Assembly (NCBI GenBank): GCA_900766495.1
Contig: CAAFVM010000054.1
Location: 1-40,406 of the forward strand
Reading direction: 5' to 3'
Length of the DNA: 40,406 bases
Origin: Clostridia bacterium
GTDB lineage: Bacteria; Bacillota; Clostridia; Christensenellales; Borkfalkiaceae
Below are positions 33,019 to 40,406 of this stretch, one piece after another (within the stretch, counting starts at the first letter, position 1; each line of letters starts with the position of its first letter). The notes under the pieces were generated by a model. It was given only the letters and a program-made list of their open reading frames with translations, was not told where the DNA came from and ran no database searches. Position numbers and translations under genes: made by a program.

Positions 33019-33047
33019 TTTACAATTTTTTTCTGCGGAATTATAAT
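33019..33047 (+). promoter_or_regulatory. Promoter of a candidate small RNA
   Basis: TTTACA (33019-33024) and TATAAT (33042-33047) are 17 bp apart, five of six and six of six consensus bases. It points into a stretch without any open frame, ending in the hairpin terminator at 33143-33179. Confidence 0.7.
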
Positions 33048-33053
33048 AAGGTT

Positions 33054-33179
33054 GTAAATTGAAAGTGCGGTTAGGGCTGGCGGCTCGGCGGCTTTCGGTT
33101 TTAAAACAGCTCATCATTTTCCCCCTTATCATATATTTTTTACAAAAAGCAATTTGCATCGAGTGCAAGTTGCTTTTTG
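33054..33179 (+). ncRNA. Candidate small RNA of about 125 nt
   Basis: The stretch between the promoter at 33019-33047 and the hairpin at 33143-33179 has a G/C-rich 5' part, a GTTTTAAAAC palindrome (33098-33107), and a single-stranded C-rich run CCCCCTT (33121-33127). It has no open frame with a ribosome-binding site. C-rich runs of this kind in Gram-positive small RNAs bind Shine-Dalgarno sequences; this one is exactly complementary to AAGGGGG at the lysR start (12615-12621). The call rests on layout, with no match to a known RNA family. Confidence 0.45.
33143..33179. terminator. Strong, possibly bidirectional hairpin terminator
   Basis: CAAAAAGCAATTTGCA (33143-33158) pairs with TGCAAGTTGCTTTTTG (33164-33179), with one G-T pair, around a 5-nt loop. 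The inner stem GCAATTTGCA is flanked by A5 and T5, so it can terminate in either direction. It probably ends a transcript from 33054 or from the rhaBD genes. Confidence 0.7.
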
Positions 33180-33310
33180 CGTTATACGGATTTTTTATTT
33201 TTATATTTAAGCGTGTTTAAGCACTCGCCGAAAAAAACAAAAAAGGCCCGAATAAAGCGGTAAACAATCGGTTAAGGCAACGTATAATATCGTTTTGACG
33301 GGGTTTGTTA

Positions 33311-33366
33311 TTGACAAAATTGCTTTTTTTGTGTAAAATATATAACAACTTAAGGCAATTTTGCCT
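33311..33366 (+). promoter_or_regulatory. Promoter with downstream palindrome, for the dehydratase-like gene
   Basis: TTGACA (33311-33316) and TAAAAT (33334-33339) are 17 bp apart. Just downstream of the expected start, AGGCAA-TT-TTGCCT (33353-33366) is a perfect inverted repeat with the same 6-2-6 layout as the palindrome at 7463-7476, so it may be an operator. The leader is about 125 nt before the TTG start at 33470. The rest of 32932-33469 has the candidate small RNA and no gene. Confidence 0.7.
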
Positions 33367-33469
33367 GACTTTCAAGCAAAAAAACAGGCGTTCCGCATGT
33401 CGGGTTACGGCGCTTTATGGCGCGTAAACAGGCAAAACAAAAAACGGAAATGAATGAAAGAGTGATAAT

Positions 33470-34966
33470 TTGATAGATTTTACCAAAGAAATGAAACGCG
33501 ATTACACCATAATCGCGCCCGATATTTTTCCTATTCATATGAAATTTTTAGAGGGTATATTCCGCAGCCACGGGTATAAACTGGAAGTTTTGCATTACGA
33601 GGGGAAAGAGGTTATAGACGCAGGCTTGAAATATTTGCACAATGATATGTGTTACCCCGCCATATGCTCGCTGGGGCAGCTTATATACGCGCTTACCTCG
33701 GGCGATTACGACGTGCATAAAACCGCGCTCGTATTTTTCCAGACGGGCGGCGGGTGCCGCGCATCCAACTACATTTGCCTTTTAAGAAAGGCTCTTGAAG
33801 AAATGGGGCTCGGGTTTGTTCCCGTAATATCGGTAAGTTTCGCAGGGTATGAAAAATACAGCGGATTTAAAATAACCCCGTCGATGTTGCTTCCCGGGCT
33901 TTCGTCTTTTATTTACGGCGATATGCTTATGCTTTTGAAAAATCAGGTGGAACCTTACGAGGTAAACGCGGGCGAAACCCAAAAGCTGTGCGATAAATGG
34001 ACTGAAGAAATTCTTTTACAGTTTTCGCAAAAGAAAGGCTATCATAAAAAATCGCTCAAAAAAAATCTTGCAAAAATAGCCGAAGATTTTCACAATATCC
34101 CGCGCGAGAACAAAAAGCTTGTTAAAGTGGGAATAGTGGGCGAAATTTACGTTAAATATTCTCCGTTCGCAAACCGCGGGCTTGAAAAGTTTTTGCTTTC
34201 GCAAGGGTGCGAATATATGCTCCCGGGCGTGCTGGGGTTCTTCCAGTATTGCGCGGCGAACATTCAAACCGACCGCAAATATTACGGCGGAAGTGCCGTT
34301 AAAGCGTTTATAGGCAGACTTATCGAAAAAAAAGCCGCCGAGTACGAGCGGTTTATGATTGAAGCGGTTAAGCCGTATTCCGACTTTGTAGCGCCCGTTT
34401 CTTTTGAAAAAATAGAAGAACTTGCCGACCGCGTTATAGACCGCGGCGTAAAAATGGGCGAGGGGTGGCTTCTTCCCGGAGAGGTTGCCGAACTTATTGA
34501 AAAAGGGTACGACAACGTGCTTTGCGCTCAACCGTTCGGCTGTTTGCCAAACCATATCGTGGCTAAAGGAACCATAAGAACTTTGCGCGAACTTTACCCC
34601 GAGGCGAACATTTTTCCCATAGATTACGACTCGGGCGCTTCGGCTGTCAATCAGGAAAACCGCATAAAACTTATGCTTGCCATCGCGCGAGAGAAAATAG
34701 ACGGCGATTATAAAACGGCAAACGCGCAACACGAAAAAGAATGCGACGCGGCTTTTACCTCGGACGAAGAGAACGGCTGTACTTGCTACGAAAAAGGCAA
34801 AGCTACGAACGCGGTAGAAAACTATAATACCTCCGTAACAAATATCGCGGAGGAAAAAGGCGGTTGTACTTGCTGCGAAAAAGGTAAAGCTACGAACGCG
34901 GTAGAAAACTATAATACCTCCGTAACAAATATCGCGGAAGAAGAAAAAAATGAGATTAGGAATTGA
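33470..34966 (+). CDS. 2-hydroxyacyl-CoA-dehydratase-like protein with Cys-rich tandem tail
   Basis: A 498-aa protein related to the dehydratase half (HgdB-like) of large activase-dehydratase proteins. Conserved cysteines appear in NDMCYPAICSLG (about 59-70), GGGCRASNYIC (about 94-104) and CAQPFGCLPNH (about 352-362) and probably bind an iron-sulfur cluster. The start is TTG with an AAAGAG-TGAT site; a seven-codon frame ends at the same place. The C-terminal 58 residues are a 29-residue unit repeated twice (CTCYEKG and CTCCEKG), unlike the rest of the protein. The gene overlaps the activase gene by 17 bp. Substrate unknown; a double-cubane-type reductase is one option. Confidence 0.75.
   Translation: MIDFTKEMKRDYTIIAPDIFPIHMKFLEGIFRSHGYKLEVLHYEGKEVIDAGLKYLHNDMCYPAICSLGQLIYALTSGDYDVHKTALVFFQTGGGCRASNYICLLRKALEEMGLGFVPVISVSFAGYEKYSGFKITPSMLLPGLSSFIYGDMLMLLKNQVEPYEVNAGETQKLCDKWTEEILLQFSQKKGYHKKSLKKNLAKIAEDFHNIPRENKKLVKVGIVGEIYVKYSPFANRGLEKFLLSQGCEYMLPGVLGFFQYCAANIQTDRKYYGGSAVKAFIGRLIEKKAAEYERFMIEAVKPYSDFVAPVSFEKIEELADRVIDRGVKMGEGWLLPGEVAELIEKGYDNVLCAQPFGCLPNHIVAKGTIRTLRELYPEANIFPIDYDSGASAVNQENRIKLMLAIAREKIDGDYKTANAQHEKECDAAFTSDEENGCTCYEKGKATNAVENYNTSVTNIAEEKGGCTCCEKGKATNAVENYNTSVTNIAEEEKNEIRN
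34775..34948 (+). repeat. 87-bp in-frame tandem duplication in the 3' end of the dehydratase-like gene
   Basis: Two near-identical 87-bp units (34775-34861; 34862-34948) differ at only a few bases. Each encodes 29 residues with two or three Cys, EKGKATNAVENYNTSVTNIAEE in common. The second unit ends immediately before the ATG of the next gene at 34950. Confidence 0.9.
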
Positions 34967-37886
34967 CGTAGGCTCTACGACGTTAAAAACCGTTTTGCTT
35001 GGCGAAAACGACGAAATTCTGTTTGCTTCATACGAGCGGCACTATTCGAAAATAGCCGAAAAGCTTAACGAAAGCATTAATAAAATAATAGAAAAATACG
35101 GCGACGCGGTTGTAAAAATCGCATTTTCGGGTTCGGCGGGCATGGGCGTTGCCGAAGCGTTGAACGCAAGTTTCGTGCAGGAGGTTTACGCCGAGAAAAA
35201 ATCGGTTGAAAAATTCTGCCCCGGCACCGACGCTGTTATAGAACTGGGCGGCGAGGACGCCAAAATTTTATTTTTAACCGGCGGGTTCGAAATGCGAATG
35301 AACGGCACCTGCGCGGGCGGAACCGGCGCGTTTATCGACCAGATGGCTACGCTAATGGAAGTAACGCCCGAAACGCTTAACAATCTTGCCGAAAAGAACG
35401 AACGCGTTTATTCCATAGCTTCGCGTTGCGGGGTGTTCGCCAAATCCGACGTTCAGCCGCTGCTCAACCAGGGCGCGCGCAAAGAGGACGTAGCCGCGGG
35501 CATATTTTACGCGGTAGTTCACCAAACGGTGGCGGGGCTTGCACAGGGCAGAAAAATAGGCGGAAACGTGCTGTATTTGGGCGGGCCGCTTACATTTATG
35601 CCGTTTTTGCGCGGAGCGTTCGACGACGTTTTAAAAGTTAAAGGCGTTTGCCCTGAAAATTCGCTTTATTTCGTTGCTATGGGCGCGGCTCTTTTCCCGT
35701 CGGCAAGCGAAATATCGCTTTCGGCGTTATATGAAAAAATTAAAAACGTAACCTCGTTCGGTAAATACGAAACCGTTGCGCCGCTGTTTAAAAATCAGGC
35801 GGAGTACGACGAGTTTACCGCAAGGCATAAGAAAAATTCCGAGGGAATAAAAATTTTGTCGGAGCCGCCGAAAGTGGGATTTTTGGGCGTAGACGCGGGG
35901 TCGACTACCGTAAAAGTTTTAATTATAGACGAAAACGGCAACGTTTTCCGCCCGTATTACACAAAAAGCACCGGCAAACCCACCGAAATAGTTCAGGCAT
36001 ATCTTACTAAACTTTACGAAGATTACCCGAACATAGTAATTGCGGGTTCGGCGGTTACGGGCTACGGCGAAAAGATGATTCAAAGTGCTTTTCGGCTTGA
36101 CTACGGCATAGTTGAAACCATGGCTCACTATTTTGCCGCAAAAAAATTTATGCCCGACGTGGATTTTATTTTAGACGTGGGCGGGCAGGATATAAAGTGC
36201 TTTAAAATCAAAAACGGAGTTATAGACCAGTTGTTTTTGAACGAAGCGTGTTCTTCGGGGTGCGGTTCGTTTTTGCAGACGTTCGCTAAATCGCTCGGAT
36301 ACGAGGTTGAAGAGTTCGCGAAAATAGGGCTGTTCGCAAACGCGCCGGTAAACCTCGGTTCAAGGTGCACGGTGTTTATGAACAGCTCGGTAAAACAGGC
36401 GCAAAAGGACGGCGCCACAATAGACAATATCTCGGCTGGACTTTCGATAAGCGTGGTTAAAAACGCGCTTTATAAGGTTATAAGGTGCGCTTCGGCAAAA
36501 GACCTCGGCAAAAACATAGTGGTTCAGGGCGGTACCTTTTTAAACGACTGCGTGCTTCGCGCGTTCGAACGCGAAATAGGCGGCGAGGTGGTTCGCCCCG
36601 AGCTTTCGGCGTTGATGGGCGCATACGGCGCGGCGCTTTACGCTTTAAAACTTAAAAACAAAGCCGCGCGCAAACTGCTTACCGCCGAAGAACTTAAAAG
36701 GTTCAAGCATTCGGTTAAAAACATAACCTGCGGCGGATGCGGCAACCGCTGCGCGCTTACAGTAAACGATTTCGGCGACGGCAAAAAATTCATTGCCGGC
36801 AACCGCTGCGAAAAACCGCTGGGAAAAAGCAAAGACGCAAACAAAAACGACGATATTTACGCTTATAAAATAAGCCGCCTTTCGCAATATATCGGCGGCG
36901 AACGGCAGAACGGCAAGCTCAACGTGGGGATTCCGCTCGGGCTTAATATGTACGAACTTCTGCCGTTTTGGCACGAATTTTTCGTATCGCTCGGGTTCAA
37001 CGTTTTCACTTCGCCGCTTTCCACCCGCGAAATTTACCTCGAGGGGCAATACAGCATTCCGTCGGACACGGCGTGCTACCCCGCAAAACTTATGCACGGA
37101 CATATTGAAGAGCTTTTGAAAAAGAACCCCGACGTTATTTTTTATCCCGATATGTCGTATAACTTCGACGAAAAGCAGGGGGTGGACCATTTCAATTGTC
37201 CGGTCGTGGCGTATTATCCGCAGGTGCTTAAAGCCAACGTAAAGGCGCTTGAAAAAACGACGTTCGTGTGCGATTTTCTGTCGCTTGCAAACAGAAAAAT
37301 TTTCGAAAAGCGCATAACCGAAATATTGAACGAGCATTTTTCGCCGATTGCGGGAAAAACGTTTACCAAAAAAGAAATCAGCCGCGCCGCCGATTTTGCT
37401 TATATCGAATATTCCAAATATATGGAAGACATAGAGGCAAAGGCTACCGAAATAATATCGCGCGCGCAGCTCGAGGGCAAGCCGATTATAGTGCTTGCGG
37501 GCAGACCTTACCACCTTGACCCCGAAATAAACCACGGCGTGAACGAGATTTTGCGCGGACTTGGCGTGGCGATTGTCAGCGAGGACGGCGTGGGCAGATT
37601 CGGCGTTAAGCAGTACGTGAAAGTTCGCAATCAGTGGACTTACCACGCAAGGCTTTACGGCGCCGCGAAGTTCGTTGCCGAAAGCCCCGAAGAACGCAAT
37701 ATTCACCTTGTGCAACTGGTTTCGTTCGGTTGCGGGGTAGACGCGGTTACAACCGACGAGGTTCGCGCCATAGTGGAAAAATCGGGGCGCAAATACGCGC
37801 AGATAAAAATAGACGAAATATCCAACTCGGGCGCGGTTACCATAAGGTTGCGCAGCCTTATTTCGGTTATTTCCGAATTAAAGTGA
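34950..37886 (+). CDS. Double acyl-CoA dehydratase activase fused to DUF2229
   Basis: A 978-aa protein. Two ASKHA-type activase (BcrA/BadF/HgdC-like) domains lie in tandem: residues 1-260 (DVGSTTLK; GTCAGGTGAF with Cys121; SRCGVFAKSD with Cys160) and about 308-570 (DAGSTTVK; EACSSGCGSF; SRCTVFMNSS). A short Cys-rich piece (ITCGGCGNRC, about 593-602) follows, then DUF2229 (about 650-975). HgdC activases use ATP to drive single-electron reduction of their partner through a [4Fe-4S] cluster. Large homologues usually have a dehydratase-like part fused at the C-terminus; here that part is the gene upstream. Pathway unknown. Confidence 0.85.
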   Translation: MRLGIDVGSTTLKTVLLGENDEILFASYERHYSKIAEKLNESINKIIEKYGDAVVKIAFSGSAGMGVAEALNASFVQEVYAEKKSVEKFCPGTDAVIELGGEDAKILFLTGGFEMRMNGTCAGGTGAFIDQMATLMEVTPETLNNLAEKNERVYSIASRCGVFAKSDVQPLLNQGARKEDVAAGIFYAVVHQTVAGLAQGRKIGGNVLYLGGPLTFMPFLRGAFDDVLKVKGVCPENSLYFVAMGAALFPSASEISLSALYEKIKNVTSFGKYETVAPLFKNQAEYDEFTARHKKNSEGIKILSEPPKVGFLGVDAGSTTVKVLIIDENGNVFRPYYTKSTGKPTEIVQAYLTKLYEDYPNIVIAGSAVTGYGEKMIQSAFRLDYGIVETMAHYFAAKKFMPDVDFILDVGGQDIKCFKIKNGVIDQLFLNEACSSGCGSFLQTFAKSLGYEVEEFAKIGLFANAPVNLGSRCTVFMNSSVKQAQKDGATIDNISAGLSISVVKNALYKVIRCASAKDLGKNIVVQGGTFLNDCVLRAFEREIGGEVVRPELSALMGAYGAALYALKLKNKAARKLLTAEELKRFKHSVKNITCGGCGNRCALTVNDFGDGKKFIAGNRCEKPLGKSKDANKNDDIYAYKISRLSQYIGGERQNGKLNVGIPLGLNMYELLPFWHEFFVSLGFNVFTSPLSTREIYLEGQYSIPSDTACYPAKLMHGHIEELLKKNPDVIFYPDMSYNFDEKQGVDHFNCPVVAYYPQVLKANVKALEKTTFVCDFLSLANRKIFEKRITEILNEHFSPIAGKTFTKKEISRAADFAYIEYSKYMEDIEAKATEIISRAQLEGKPIIVLAGRPYHLDPEINHGVNEILRGLGVAIVSEDGVGRFGVKQYVKVRNQWTYHARLYGAAKFVAESPEERNIHLVQLVSFGCGVDAVTTDEVRAIVEKSGRKYAQIKIDEISNSGAVTIRLRSLISVISELK

Positions 37887-38001
37887 TTTTTCGCGAACGC
37901 AAAGATTGCATAACTTTTTATATTTATCGTAAAGTTTGTAATCGTTAATTATAAAAAAACAGGGCGAAGAAGCTTAAATTTACAAAAAAAGGAGAAAAAC
38001 T

Positions 38002-38679
38002 ATGTACAACGTTCTTGTTGTGGAAGACGACGCCAACATTTTAAAACTTATGAGCATAAGGCTTAAAAAATCGGGTTTCAACGTGTTGCAGGCTGAAAAC
38101 GCCAAAGAAGCGCTCGACGTTATTCACAGCGGCGACGCCGACATAATGGTGGCGGACGTAATGATGCCGGGCATGGACGGCTTCCGTCTGGTTGAAAAAA
38201 TCCGCGAAGAGGGCAACAGAATGCCCATTATTTTAGCTACGGCGAAAGAATCGCTCGAAGACAAAAAAGAGGGGTTCAACTGCGGCGCCGACGATTATAT
38301 GGTTAAGCCAATAGAGCACGAAGAACTTGTGCTTCGCATAAACGCGCTTATAAAACGCGCCGATTTCCGCCGCGAAAAAAAGCTTACGGTGGGTTCGGTT
38401 ACGCTCGATTACGAAAAGCTTTCGGTTTATAACGACAAGGGCGAAGAAGCTCAGCTTTCGAAAAAAGAGTTTTTGATTTTGTTCAGGCTTATTTCTTACC
38501 CCGAAAAAATATTCACAAAGTCGCAGCTTATGGACGAGTTCTGGGGCTATGAAAGCGACACTTATTCCGACACAGTAAAGGTGCATATAAACCGCATAAG
38601 AAACAAGATAGCCAAATTCCCCGAAATCGACGTGGTTACCGTGCGCGGGCTTGGTTATCGGGGCATAAAAAATGTTTAA
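38002..38679 (+). CDS. OmpR-family response regulator
   Basis: A 225-aa regulator. The receiver domain (1-120) has Asp9-Asp10, phospho-acceptor Asp52 (VADVMMPG), Thr80 and Lys102; the C-terminal winged helix (about 128-223) has the usual KTRE-type SKKEFLILFRLIS and VRGLGYR ends. Strong AAAAGGAG site. It overlaps the histidine kinase gene by eight bases. The target genes are unknown. Confidence 0.94.
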   Translation: MYNVLVVEDDANILKLMSIRLKKSGFNVLQAENAKEALDVIHSGDADIMVADVMMPGMDGFRLVEKIREEGNRMPIILATAKESLEDKKEGFNCGADDYMVKPIEHEELVLRINALIKRADFRREKKLTVGSVTLDYEKLSVYNDKGEEAQLSKKEFLILFRLISYPEKIFTKSQLMDEFWGYESDTYSDTVKVHINRIRNKIAKFPEIDVVTVRGLGYRGIKNV

Positions 38680-39712
38680 AAAACTTCGCGAATCGCTTGC
38701 CGTACGCATAACGCTTTTGGTGTTTTTAAGCGTATTGCTCGCGCAGATGCTTACGTTTACGGTGTTCGCGCTGCTTTTTCGCGCGGGCGTTTTAAAGCCG
38801 AAAGACAGTTTTATTTTATATTTGATTTTCGCGTTTGTGGCTTCGCTTTCTTTGGGAACCATTATAAGCGCGGTGTTTTCGCGGGTTATATCGGGCGCGT
38901 ACGAAACCTATAAAACCGCTTTGAGCGAGATTGCAAGCGGCAATTTCGACGTGACCATTCCCGAATCGCAGGAAATGCTTACCAAGCAGTTTGTAAGAGA
39001 TATTAATAAAATGACGCGCGAACTGAAAAACAATCAGATAATGCGCAACGATTTTATTTCTAACTTTTCGCACGAGCTTAAAACCCCCATAGTTTCGATA
39101 AACGGTTTTTCGGAACTTTTAATGGCGGACGATATTACCGACGAAGAGCGCAAGGAATACGCGGGCATAATTTATTCGGAAAGCGGTAGGCTTTTAAACC
39201 TTGCAAAAAATACGTTGCTCCTTTCAAAACTCGAGGGGCAGTCGGTCGTGTGCAACAAAAAGGTGTTTTTGCTTAACGAATGTGTGGAAAACTGCGCGCT
39301 TCTTTTCGAAAAGCAGTTAAAAACGAAAAACTCCGAAATAAAAATGTCGCTTGAAAAAATTTCGTATTACTGGGACCCCGATTTGGTTTCGCAGATAGTT
39401 ATAAACCTTTTGTCGAACGCTATTAAATACGGCAAAGAAAACGGCGTTATTACGGTTACGCTTAAAAGTTTTAACGGCTATGTTTATTTAACCGTGCGCG
39501 ACGACGGCGAGGGTATGGACGAAGCTACGCTTGCCAGAGTTTTCGACAGATATTTTCAGGGCGACGACTCGCACAAAACCGAGGGAAACGGGCTTGGTCT
39601 TTCTATTGTAAAGCGCATCGTAGACATAGGCGAGGGCAAAATTTCGGTGGAATCGAAAGTAGGCGAAGGCTCTGCGTTTACGGTTACTCTGCCCGAACGT
39701 CTGCCGGGGTAA
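38672..39712 (+). CDS. Membrane sensor histidine kinase
   Basis: A 346-aa kinase with two membrane helices (about 13-38 and 48-70) separated by only about ten residues, a HAMP-like linker (70-120), the HisKA site SNFSHELKTPI with His134, and a HATPase domain with N box (NLLSNAIKYG), DDGEGMD and GNGLGLSIVK. There is hardly any extracellular part, so sensing is probably in the membrane or through the linker. Cognate to the response regulator upstream, with which it overlaps. Confidence 0.94.
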   Translation: MFKKLRESLAVRITLLVFLSVLLAQMLTFTVFALLFRAGVLKPKDSFILYLIFAFVASLSLGTIISAVFSRVISGAYETYKTALSEIASGNFDVTIPESQEMLTKQFVRDINKMTRELKNNQIMRNDFISNFSHELKTPIVSINGFSELLMADDITDEERKEYAGIIYSESGRLLNLAKNTLLLSKLEGQSVVCNKKVFLLNECVENCALLFEKQLKTKNSEIKMSLEKISYYWDPDLVSQIVINLLSNAIKYGKENGVITVTLKSFNGYVYLTVRDDGEGMDEATLARVFDRYFQGDDSHKTEGNGLGLSIVKRIVDIGEGKISVESKVGEGSAFTVTLPERLPG

Positions 39713-39848
39713 TTAAGTTTTGCGGCTTTTTTATACAGTCGGCGTTTCGCCGCGGTATATCGCGTTTGTTTGCATACAAATTGTGAAATATCCGCCCGAT
39801 TTTGTGTTAATAAGCCGAAAATAACTTTTTAAAAAGCTTAAAATTAAT

Positions 39849-39877
39849 TTGACTTGCGGCTCGTTAAAGTATATAAT
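39849..39877 (+). promoter_or_regulatory. SigA-type promoter for gapA
   Basis: TTGACT (39849-39854) and TATAAT (39872-39877), 17 bp apart, with a roughly 115-nt leader before gapA. The leader contains CCGC-AAAA-GCGG (39900-39911) followed by G and five T residues, and ATTCGC-TTC-GCGAAT shortly after. The first hairpin is terminator-like but short, so attenuation is only a possibility. Confidence 0.8.
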
Positions 39878-39999
39878 ATATTCGGATAAAGACGGAAAGC
39901 CGCAAAAGCGGGTTTTTATTCGCTTCGCGAATGCTTAAAATATTTTGCGAAAAAAATTAAGAAAAAATAAAATCATATATTTTTTTGGAGGACAAAACA

Positions 40000-40406
40000 A
40001 TGGCAAAAGTCAAAGTTGGTATTAACGGTTTCGGCCGTATCGGTCGTCTTGCTTTCAGACAGATGTTCGACGCAAAGGGCTATGAAGTAGTAGCTATCAA
40101 CGACCTTACCGACGCGAAAATGCTCGCTCATCTTCTCAAATACGATTCCGCACAGGGAAGATACAAATACGCTGACAGCGTTTCTTACGAAATTTACGAA
40201 GGTGCCGGCGACAAACAGCCTAAAGGCGCCGTTATAGTAAACGGCAAGAAAATCAACATTTATGCCGAAAAGGACGCCGCTAACATTCCTTGGAAAAAGA
40301 ACAAAGTAGACGTTGTTCTTGAATGCACCGGCTTCTATACTTCCAAAGAAAAAGCTTCCGCACATATTAAGGCCGGCGCGAAGAAAGTCGTTATTTCCGC
40401 TCCCGC
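40000..40406 (+). CDS. gapA: Glyceraldehyde-3-phosphate dehydrogenase, 5' part
   Basis: The gene runs off the window, leaving the first 135 codons. The N-terminus VGINGFGRIGRLAFRQM is the NAD-binding signature of GAPDH, followed by VVAINDLTD, KYDSAQGR and ECTGFYTSKEKA, all standard. The active-site cysteine lies beyond the end. The start follows GGAGG seven to eight bases upstream. The codon use (GGT, GCT, CGT mixed) appears cleaner than in many neighbours, as expected for a highly expressed gene. Confidence 0.96.
   Translation, partial: MAKVKVGINGFGRIGRLAFRQMFDAKGYEVVAINDLTDAKMLAHLLKYDSAQGRYKYADSVSYEIYEGAGDKQPKGAVIVNGKKINIYAEKDAANIPWKKNKVDVVLECTGFYTSKEKASAHIKAGAKKVVISAP

Noticed and set aside
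1..40406. tRNA or rRNA genes, CRISPR arrays, intact insertion sequences, prophage
   Set aside because: Nothing with the expected structure or proteins was seen on either strand.

Overview
The window looks like a chromosomal segment of an anaerobic, endospore-forming member of the Clostridia (Firmicutes/Bacillota), probably an uncultured gut-type lineage. The evidence is spoIIE, a gerA-gerB-gerC germinant-receptor operon and a CwlD-type cortex amidase, together with an oxygen-sensitive energy metabolism (HdrABC, [FeFe]-hydrogenase, radical-type dehydratase activase) and sugar genes (galactokinase, rhamnulokinase, rhamnulose-1-phosphate aldolase). Species or genus cannot be fixed from the sequence. 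All genes except the first three read on the + strand.

Layout. 1-230: a REP-like palindromic repeat. 230-3466 (minus strand): DUF2752 and DUF4190 membrane proteins and a membrane-anchored M6 metalloprotease. 3555-4769: galactokinase with a good promoter and a strong terminator. 5091-12186: a sporulation/germination block (spoIIE, an unknown holin-like two-TM protein, gerA-gerB-gerC). 12480-27293: a LysR regulator with a near-perfect promoter, then about 13.6 kb of co-directional, tightly packed redox genes. 27294-28185: a gene-free stretch with a 294-bp MITE-like element and a cluster of DnaA boxes. 28186-32931: cwlD, gpsA, a zinc-ribbon membrane protein, rhaB, rhaD. 32932-33469: gene-free, with two promoters, a strong hairpin terminator and a candidate small RNA. 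33470-37886: a split and reordered 2-hydroxyacyl-CoA-dehydratase-like/activase pair. 38002-39712: a two-component system. 40000-end: start of gapA.

The centrepiece is the redox island: malate dehydrogenase (annotatable as lactate dehydrogenase, but with Arg at the specificity position), class II fumarase, HdrB, HdrC, HdrA, MvhD/FlxD, two FlxB/C-like ferredoxin proteins, FlxA-like NAD(P)H flavoprotein, a FrdB-like iron-sulfur subunit, a FrdA-like flavoprotein with an intact fumarate site, a small membrane protein, a thioredoxin-like [2Fe-2S] protein and a group-B-like [FeFe]-hydrogenase. Read as a pathway it runs oxaloacetate to malate to fumarate to succinate. NADH oxidation would be coupled through a flavin-bifurcating HdrA to fumarate (directly or through a disulfide at HdrB) and to ferredoxin, and the ferredoxin could be re-oxidised as H2. 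No membrane anchor for the fumarate reductase is present, so a soluble, NADH-dependent, electron-bifurcating fumarate reductase is the leading hypothesis. The parts belong to known families; the combination is what deserves testing.

No tRNA, rRNA, CRISPR array, prophage or intact insertion sequence was recognised.
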